Positions 55,901 through 64,000 of a stretch of 64,000 nt of DNA are shown here, piece after piece (the stretch's first letter is position 1; each line of letters opens with the position of its first letter). Source of the stretch: Klebsormidium nitens (Eukaryota > Streptophyta > Klebsormidiophyceae > Klebsormidiales > Klebsormidiaceae); NCBI GenBank assembly GCA_000708835.1, contig DF237104.1, positions 103,101 through 167,100 of the forward strand, read 5' to 3'. A program made the translations under genes and the position numbers. The notes beneath the pieces were generated by a model. That model saw only the letters and a list, made by a program, of their open reading frames with translations. It was not told the DNA's origin and did not search any database.

Positions 55901-58900
55901 CGAGGCAGAAATAGGGATATCAATTCAGTGCGTGATGCATCTGAACGGAACGTGGAAACACGAGCTTTTGAGAGATATCTGCTCGATTCGTAAAAACATG
56001 AGCGGTTGAGGTTTCCTGCTCGACTGATGCAGTATAACCCCTTCGCCCATGAGATGTATGATCTCGAAAAGCACCTCCCGAAGTTTAGATTTTTATAATG
56101 CGCTTTGGATGATCCGGCGACGAGATACCTGTCAGACTGCATCTCGACCGTGAGACGGCCCGGCCTCAAAAGGTCATCATCCGTTGTCCGACGTCAGCGT
56201 GACGTCACCCCTCACCTACGATCTGTCTGATTCTGCGACATCGACAACTACGCGCGCACCAAGCTCGTCCCAGACCAACTCGCAAGACTTCGAATGCAGG
56301 GAGAATGAAAGATGCCGTCAGCCCACCCAAAGTCAAAGGTCAGCGTGACGTCACCCCTCACCCATGATCTGCGGCATCGACAGCTACGCGCACCCCAGGC
56401 TCATCTTGGAACAACCTGCGAGACTCAAAACCAGAAGTATACAATAAAACAAGGTCAAGACACCCTGTGCTAAGGGTCAGCGTGATGTCATCCCTCACCC
56501 ATGATCTGTGGCATCGACAACCGCGCGCGCCCCAGGCTCATCCCCCCGTTCTTCACGATCTGCGGGTGGCAGCACGCCTGCCGCAGCCGGTTGAGCATCG
56601 CAAGCGCGTTGCCGCCCGCCTTCATCCCCAGGTTCTTCGCGTCGAACCCCTGCAGGGTCTCAAAACAAGGAAACTTATCCATTGGGTTCCTGTTGTTAAC
56701 CGATCGCATCAGTCCGAGCCCGCATTTCAAACCTTTCGATGCCCGGGTTCAGGAGGTGAAACGGAGCTCGGCAACACTATGTACGGTTTCTTTCGGTATA
56801 GCCCAGGGGGGAAAAAGTGTACAATTGTGATAGACAGACTGATCCACGGGTCCTCAGCTAACGATCAAGCGAAAGCAGGAAGTTTTCTCCGCTCGATGTT
56901 TCACAACTTACGTCCACGAGACGCTCGTCGCGCAGCTTCTGTGTGTTTTCCAGGCGGTCGAGGCGGCGGAGCGCGGTGGCGAAGTCGTCGTGCATGCGGC
57001 GGTAGAAGGTCGCCTCCGGGGGAGAGAACGTCAGCAGGCGGTCTTCGATGACGCAGGGGGGGAGGCCCAGCTCGTGCGCGACCTTCAGGAAGAAGATGAT
57101 CGAACTCAAGAACGAGTAATTAAAACAGAGTTTGATAAGTTCACGCACTGGGACGGGTAGGATTAATTTGGGTGTTAGGGTGGGTGGGGGTGCGGAGCAG
57201 AAATATTATTCGACTTCGGAACTACTTGGATATTTGGAGATCAGTATCTTGTCTCAATATATCTTTTCTGAGTATTGAGAGGATGCTGGGCTTCAGCCTT
57301 CGTTTGTTTCGGAGCATTGAATTGGCATCGGCTATTGGACTTGCACCTTTTGTCATCCGTGGGATCGGAGGGGTTAGAATTTTGTGCACATTCTGCTATG
57401 ACATAGGTACCCGAGAAAGAGACGGTCTTGCTGAAACAACCTTCCTTATTCTGCACGTCAAGCGTCTACGCTCCAGCAGCATCTGCCGCGCCAGACCCCC
57501 GGCGCTTTCGCTCAACAAGAAACGAATCGCGGTAGTAGGACTACTCGAGACAGCTGGCCAGTTAAGTACGCACCCCGCCACTGACTTAGACCTAAGAAGA
57601 CTCCCACACCCGATGGAAGAATGTCAGAACGACCAGATCTATCAACCAGCAGGCGATCGACCAATGTCAAAACCAACAACGCACCGAGGATGACACAAAC
57701 AACAGCACAGGAAGCCCCCTAGCCTCCTCACCAGTAGTATCGATTTCAAGAAGCAGTTAAGATACTGTTAAGAAACAGTCAGGTCGAAGTAGATCAGTGC
57801 CCGAAGGACGGGTGCGGTTTCTCACGGGGGTTAGCCTGCTTTCAGGTGCGGAACGTGCAGGTTTGTAGCTAGGGTTTCAAACAAGTGCGATCCTCCCGGG
57901 ACCTAATCTTTGCGTCAACTTGGCTCAACTTGACTCGAACTTAGAACAGAATTGCTCACCCCCTCCTTCGTCCTCCTCAGCATGATGCTCCGGAGCAGCG
58001 CTTGCAGCCGCCGCAGTCCGCGCTCCTCCCGGGCCTCGAAGGGCGACGTCAGCATGGTGCGGAAGACCATCGGGTCGCCGAACGGCTCCCCCAGGAAGTC
58101 AAGCAGCGACCCCAGCTCTTCCAGCCGGCTAGTGATAGGCGTGCCTGCGCCAATTGAAAAAATCTCAGGAGGCGTTTTGGTCCGAGTACAGACTTCGGTT
58201 GCTTTGCTCCGCACTGTGAGCATTCTGGGCTCGTCCAAAATTAGCGGCGCCTCAAAAGCGTAACTCCTTCTAACCCACGGACAGGCCCCTTGTATCCTTG
58301 GTCGAGTCGCTTCATTGTCAGCCGATTTCTCGGGTTCTGTTTTGCAAAAACATCTCTTGATATCATCCATCCAATAAAGTCCATGCTCAGAACGTTCAGA
58401 CTCGCAGCGCTTACCTTTTGGGTAGGGTACTAGAAAGGTCAACGAATTGGAAGGCTCTCAGGCTTGTGCTTTCAAAACAAGGTCGAGCTGACGCAGATCT
58501 GAAGCACAGCAAATCGACGAGGAGGTTCTCTGACGTTCCTGCTTACGTTAACTGACAGGAGAATACTCGGAACCGAAAATTTGCAGCTCCAAGACCGTAG
58601 ATTTAGTTCTTTGTTTAGGCGCTTTCTTCAACAAACGGCAAAATACCGACACTGGAAGCTGAAAGCGCAATTGAGTGGGTCCGCCGACGCCGCTATCACT
58701 CCCAGTCAAGGACCGAGAATGATCAATAGCATAAACGATTGTGCTAGTCGGCTTTCTCTCCTGAATGAGCTGTTTCCTGCCGGCTTCACATTCCTTTCGC
58801 CCCCCAGAACAGGTAAAGAAACCCAATAAACGCGTAATGACGTCACCTGTAACGACCCAGGCGTGGCGGCGCACGATGTTGGCGACGGTGCGCGCGCCTT

Positions 58901-61900
58901 TGGATGCGGAGCTGGCCACCACCTGCGCCTCGTCCAGCACCAGCCGCCAGAAGCCGAACTGCCGCAGGGGGGTCGGCTGTACGCTGCTCATCTCGCTGCG
59001 GACGACCTGGACAGCCGTCTACCGCTTGAGAGCGTTCAAAGGCGTTCATCGCGTTCAAAAGCCTCTAAGTATCGATTGAAAGCGTCCGAACGGCATTCAA
59101 AGGGGTCCGAATAATGTCTGAGAGCGTCTGAAGAGCATCCAAACCCATTCGGACTCTGATGGGAGAGTGCCCGTCAGAGACTTGGAAATCGATCTTGCAA
59201 TAATGTAGGGGCGCTGTACGGCGCCCATCTCATAGCAGACAACCTGGACGGCGTTCCTACGGTGTAACGAGCGTCCGAAAACTGTCCAACAAGCGTCCGA
59301 AAGCTGTCCAACGAGCGTCCGAACAAACCGCATATGCTCCCACCCCGCTTCAAAAGGTATATGACTTGATTGAACAGTATTAAAGCCAAAAGCGGGGCGC
59401 CTGATCCCGCAATGGACAACCTGGCAGATCCTAGCCTGATTCCCCAGCGTCTGAACACGAGCAGAGCGCATCCGACTGAGTTGCATCGTTCGACCAATAT
59501 CTGGAGTATGTCCACGTATATTCCTGTCGCGTCCATATATTCATTGACGAACTAACCGGGATGGCTCACGAAAGTGGCACAGTTTAAGGGTTGGCCGCAC
59601 ATGGCACACTTGGAAAAACGACTTGGAGGACTTCTGACGACGAACTTAGTGACCAATGCTAAAGTCACAGGTGTTAGTGCCACGCCCCTCAATTCATGAT
59701 CCCTCTGATCAGGATCACGTCGTCATCATGAAAAATATAACCGCTTCCGCAAGCTTGAACAAGCACTCATCAACCGGTCTGTCGTTTTATTGACCGGTCG
59801 AATCGGTCCCTGCTCGAGCCAGCTCAAAGTTGACCACGGATACAACATGTATCGAGCTGCAAATCAGATGCTCTTCGACACTTCGACGCTCTAAAGAATC
59901 TCTGTTGCCAGCTCAACATCACAACGACCAACCCACCTCGTAGGATGTCACAATAATGTCATACTTCTCAAAGTCCCAGCTCGGCCCCCCCGCCGCTCCT
60001 CTCTCCTCCAGCCTCCTTCTGGCCGCTCCCTTGATCCCCGGGTAGTGGAGCAACTCCAGTCCTCCGGGTGCCACGTGTCGCTTCGTTTCCTCCTTCCATT
60101 GGTCTAACAGACTCGCGGGCACGACCACCAGCGTGGCCTTTATGGGAATGACGGAACCCCCTGGCGAATCGGAGTGGCTGTCAGCCACAGCCCAGCCGTC
60201 CGGCGGGGGGTGCGCGAGCGCGAGCATGAGCACCTCAAGGGTCTTGCCGAGGCCCTGGGGGGGATCGGAATAGATGCAGGTCAGCTGAATCGAGTCAGGT
60301 TCGGTTTAAGTATTCTGAACAAATTGAACCTTTTGGCGGAGGATGGAAACGGGTGTAAGTTGGGGCTAAGTTACCAGTAGTTGCCAGGGAAAGTTGCGCT
60401 TGCCTTGTCGGCATGACTCTCTGAATTGAATGATTGGCCGGAGGTGCACTGTCATCTCGTTCTTCTGATGCACATGCAACAGAAGTGATTCTGAGTGGCA
60501 CGGTAGTGAGATTACGATACCGAGAGGCACGTACGCTAACACAAAGCCAGCGTTTCTCCGAGATTGGGCCAAGTCACGCCCGTTTCAGCATGCCAAAGCA
60601 ACTCTGAGCTCCGTCTTGTCGGAACCACTTCAGGGGATCAGCCCGGACCGCTGATACATCTTTCGCATCAGCAAATGTCCTGCCAAAGAATCGCAAAGTG
60701 ACGGTTCGAACCACCAACAATTTCACACAGAAGATTGCGCTTCCGGAACAGACATGCGATCAACAGAAGCAAAGTACGCCGGACTAGGACGGTGTAACCG
60801 TAGGATCCAAATCAGCACTCGGTTCCGCCTACCATCTCGTCGCAGAGAAGGCCTCCACACGTGCCCTGGCCCGGCGCCACATAAAAGTCGGGACTGCACG
60901 TTCCGCCCTCTCTCTGCATGTACATCACCTGCCCGTCTGCGGTTAGCAACTGCTGCCAACACGGGTGCAAGAACAGCTCGTTCTTTGGAACCGCGCCCCC
61001 AGCTTCCCGGTGCATTCTGCTGGCTGCAGACCCCGTTCTTCCCCCCTCCCGTCCCGGTTCTCCCATTCCCGCTGCCAAATCGTCTTCCCCTTGGAACCCC
61101 AGACCATTGGACAGGGGGTTGCAGATGTCCGCGCAGGCCACGGCACAACCGCCGGCTGTTTGGGTTCCGTCTGACGCTTCTCTCCTCGCCTCAACTTCCC
61201 CTGTATGCACGCCCGTCGAGGCGGCCATTGGATCAGGAACGGCGTCTCCTGTTTTCGCTCCGTCGCTCTCAACCCGGGCCCCACTTTCCTCAACCGTCCG
61301 CTTTCCGGCCGAGCTCTGCCCTGCCGACAGCAAACGGTCCGACTCCTCAACAGCCGAGCCAACCCTTCCCGTCTCTGTGCGCCAGTTTGGGGCTTCCCGT
61401 CCCTTCGGCTCCGCGCCTTCTCTTGCCATCATCCAAGCTAGCCCCTGCAACTGATACCTTTTTGGCTTCGTAACCAGCCCCGCCGGGCGATCCGCCTCCG
61501 GAAAACTGTCGGGCAAGGCGATGGAATCCAGGATGCCGGGTAGATCAGCTGGTAGCGCCTCCCCCAGGTTCTCCGCGCCCCCAGGGTTCTGATTAAGCAC
61601 ACTGTCTGAGTCCGGCCCGAGGTTCAGGCCGCCCCCATGCTTCAGCAGTGCCTCAGTGACGTCAGCGAGCGCTTTGCCGCCGGTTCGGCTCCTTCCGAAT
61701 GCCTTAGCGTGCTTGGCAAGCCCTGTGTTATTTGCGATCTCGGCGTCGAACTGGAAGGCTTTCTCCGTCAGGCAGACGTGCAGATTGAACACTTTCTTTC
61801 CCGCTGACTCCTGGAGCGGGACTGAGAGGCGGACTGGTGTGACGCCAGTCGGCCGCTCCGTGAGATCCTCCCTCGCAACCCTTCTACCGCTGCCATCCAT

Positions 61901-63858
61901 CCGCTCAAGGAAACAACGTGAGCTCTCCGCCTTCTGTCGCGCTTTCCAGTTTGAGACCAGCTCGTCGCACGAGTCCATTGTCACGAAGAGCCGCACAAAG
62001 TCCTCTGAATGCAGCTTGCAAAGCGCCTCTTCAATGCGTGCGGCTATCCCTGCGCTGTCTCTTTCCTCACGGCAGCGCCCTAACGTCGTCACAAAGTGCT
62101 TATTGATGCTGAAGGCCCCATTTGGAGCTTGATACGTCACCCCTACTTGGAACCCTGCTGCTCCTCCATTGCGAGAGTCCCAGGAAAGATCTAGGAAAGC
62201 ATTTTCCCCTCCGATGACAACCCCCTGGACCAAGTCGGCGCTCAAAGTGAACGAACCGAGGTGCAAGCCAGGACCCGAAAAGTCCAGCTTGCGCAAGGGT
62301 GTCACCTTATAATCTGCGAAGCCAGTCTCAGGAAGGGGGCCGCAGAGGTGACCGTCCGGGCTGCGATGATTCTTCAGCGGTAACATGAAATGTTGCCCGG
62401 ACTGACTGCGGTATGCAAACTCCTCCTGGCTGATGACCACAGTGGTCTGGGGGATGGGTTCTTGGGTTGGATCCTGTGAAGAGCGCAGCCGCTTGCGAAC
62501 ACGCTGGGGACGTAGTGCAGACTCGTGCGGTGCATCTTCAGGCGATAAGAACGGCCGCTTATGTGAGCCCGGGCCTCTGATGCTGGGGCCACCATCTGTC
62601 ACAAGTTGAGTGAGAAGTTGAGTGAGAAGCAAGCAGGACTAGTTTGCAAGTGATAGCCTTGACACAATCAGCAAAAATGCCCCTCCCTTGTCATGTCTCC
62701 TGGTCTTCGTTTTCTTGTGAAAGGCATGATGTCAACAGATGAGAACCAGAGGAGGCATGCGTTTCTGCAAGGACTGAAAGATGACAAGAGATATGTAGTG
62801 CCTTTTCAAAATCGCCTAAGTAGTTGGCCAAAGGGACTGTTGCGGCAGAATACTTTTGGACCAATTCAACAATTAGCGAAATATGAAAAACCAAAGCCAG
62901 CTCTTTTTTGCATAGAAGTCAGGTGGTTTATGACCTGATTGAGCGCGCCCTCCAGCCCTTCCCAAATGTCTGATGAATTGGACCTTCATTGGGTGCTGTC
63001 AGAGCTTGATACACAACCCTTGATAGACGACCACACTGATTCGCCCTTGCTTCCATAACCAATTCTTATTCAGGATTGGTTGTATTTAGCAGCACTGATT
63101 TCACAAGCATTGCGCCCTTGTTTCCCTGCCACATGTATTAGCTACTGCTGCTTCACGAACTCAGAGCAGAGTGGAAGCACAAGGACCTGCCTACTTAATG
63201 TACAAGACATTCTTGATTAGGTGCTTTCACAAGCATGGAAGATTTCCTTTAGCCTACCTTCAGCACCTCCAGTCAATTCAGCAGCCTCCATCACTTCATC
63301 AGTGCAGCTCATTGCAAACCCCCGCTGATCACCACCTCCTTGGCTCTCCTTCTTTTCCCGCCGCTTCTGCAAAGCCTGCACCTGTGCAAAGTGAGTGTTT
63401 GCCGCCGCATTCACACACCCCTTGGCCTTCCTCAGTTTCTTCACCAGAGAGGCGTCCTCAACACCGGGGCCTACCAGCTCACGAAGCATAGCTACCTTCT
63501 CTTGAAGCTTTGTTCGGCTGGCGTCTCTCGGCCCCGCTCTCTCTTGCGTAAGATGAGCTCTGTCCAAAGAGTCACCACTTTCCAAGTGAGCAGCCCTTTC
63601 GGCAGGCGATCCACGCACATTGGACAGGACTTGCCTACTCGAGAAACTCAGGTTCGAAGGCCCCGCTTCATCAGCAGATATTGTAGCAGGCAATGCAAGT
63701 GGAGTTGAATAGGGGCCCTGCTCTTCAGAGGAGAAAAACATAGAGACAGCCAGCTCCAGGTTGCCGTCCGCTGCGAGAAGCAATGCTGCAGCTCCAGAAG
63801 CATCAACTCCCCTTCCCAAAACCTCCACCAGCTCGGCAACTTTGGTTGGATCAGCCAT
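49919..63858 (-). CDS. SHPRH-type SNF2 ATPase with RING finger (putative E3 ligase)
   Basis: SHPRH proteins are nuclear SNF2 ATPase/E3 ligases that act on PCNA or nucleosomes. Exons in transcript order: 63858-63258, 62595-60833, 60254-59937, 59006-58847, 58144-57960, 57082-56912, 56649-56499, 54729-54476, 53794-53618, 53102-52884, 52454-52326, 51170-51026, 50774-50594 and 50102-49919. They total 4638 bases, or 1545 residues. UBA-like segments lie at about 2-44 and 118-157. Walker A GLGKT is at 789-793 (MGLGKTLEVLMLAL is SHPRH-like), DEAQ at 919-922 and GTPI after it. The RING begins CPICLDSCQDC at about 1306, continues ACGHVFCGDC and ends CPLC at about 1345. It is followed by KSVIFSSW, NLTAAS and HRLGQ (about 1487-1491). 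The RING lies between the two helicase lobes, as in SHPRH/RAD5; no HIRAN domain was seen. The start could also be at 63885 or further upstream outside the window. Confidence 0.8.
51190..51625 (-). repeat. Three upstream echoes of SNF2 exon 12
   Basis: Copies of the acceptor and the first 60-80 bases of exon 12 start at about 51320, 51466 and 51609; the real exon starts at 51170. Spacings are 150, 146 and 143 bp. Shared sequence includes ctcttggc-cgggg-ccgcct, tccgccaggacggc-gagatc and the intronic tgacgtcagcgg. Similarity falls with distance from the real exon. Confidence 0.9.
52047..52188. mobile_element. Short inverted-repeat element with telomere-like core
   Basis: Ends ccaaactgacag and the complement of ctgccagttttgg form an imperfect 12-13 bp inverted repeat. 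The interior (ccagctccgcaccc, cccgccctacacccccacac) resembles the core of the elements at 6871 and 13745. It lies in intron 11 of the SNF2 gene. Non-coding. Confidence 0.5.
52640..52765 (-). repeat. Downstream echo of the SNF2 RING exon (exon 10)
   Basis: The end of exon 10 and its donor recur about 180 bp further along the transcript. The copy translates as CGHVFGGDCIPNVRRW against the real ACGHVFCGDCIRD and intron continuation. One zinc-ligand cysteine is replaced by Gly in the echo. Confidence 0.85.
56190..56415 (-). repeat. Two downstream echoes of SNF2 exon 7
   Basis: The exon 7 end plus donor (real donor at 56493-56498) is repeated with donors at about 56356 and 56210, spacings 137 and 146 bp. 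Shared text is cagcgtgacgtcacccctca, then cc-atgatctg-ggcatcgac. The copies carry degraded exon sequence upstream. Confidence 0.85.
59200..59260 (-). repeat. Upstream echo of SNF2 exon 4
   Basis: ggggcgctgtacggcgccca followed by tctcatagcagacaacctgg resembles the acceptor side of exon 4 (real acceptor at 59007), offset about 237 bp. The first 35-40 exon bases are retained. The nearby intron is packed with GCGTCCGAA-type motifs. Confidence 0.8.
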
Positions 63859-64000
63859 AGCGTCAGTGTCTTCAAAAATTTGCATGTCTCTGTCTCTTTC
63901 GAGTGGCTGCCAGTGCTGTGCAGAGAACAGAGCCCAGATTTGCAGGACAGAAAGACGAGTAGAGGCCCATGCCCCGACCACTTGTCAAGTCTGAGTCTGA

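Noticed and set aside
60690-60720. tRNA-like T-arm sequence (gacggttcgaaccacc)
   Set aside because: No matching acceptor stem, D-arm or anticodon arm could be placed upstream, and it lies in a SNF2 gene intron.

Overview
The window is nuclear DNA of a streptophyte-type eukaryote. I favour a charophyte green alga (Klebsormidium-like), with a bryophyte as the alternative. Genes carry many short GT-AG introns and sit on both strands. They include a pepsin-type protease, hemerythrin-fold proteins, a mitochondrial-type ERA GTPase, a fucosyltransferase-like type II membrane enzyme, an RLK/Pelle-type kinase and an SHPRH-type SNF2-RING protein. The species is inference. Gene models were built by hand from splice signals, reading phase and family motifs.

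Layout: 582-7881 (+) aspartic protease; 10189-13131 (-) and 15013-17650 (+) a divergent pair of hemerythrin paralogues with identical exon lengths; 18993-26151 (-) ERA-like GTPase with a very long N-terminal extension; 26563-29171 (+) poorly resolved gene fragments around a hAT-like MITE; 31185-34597 (-) fucosyltransferase-like protein; 35242-42567 (+) DDE transposase-derived protein with a Pro/Gln-rich 75-bp repeat block that contains the assembly gap; 43747-48694 (+) kinase with an N-terminal multi-span membrane region; 49919-63858 (-) SHPRH-like SNF2/RING protein whose first exon encodes UBA-like segments. The longest stretches without a recognised gene are 7882-10188, 29172-31184, 42568-43746 and 48695-49918.

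The most unusual signal is structural. In at least four different gene loci (five genes) the introns hold degenerate tandem copies of the neighbouring exon, here called exon echoes. Echoes lying upstream of the real exon keep the splice acceptor and the 5' part of the exon. Echoes lying downstream keep the 3' part and the donor. Spacing is commonly about 140-165 bp. This looks like recurrent small tandem duplication across exon-intron junctions, and I know of no description of it for such a region.

Other signals are two copies of a terminal-inverted-repeat element with a telomere-like core, a 372-bp MITE with an 8-bp target duplication, a cluster of organelle-like GC hairpins, dense TGACGTCA palindromes in the SHPRH-like gene, and a probable GC-AG intron.

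The genes do not form a pathway; they look like ordinary neighbours on a plant-type chromosome.
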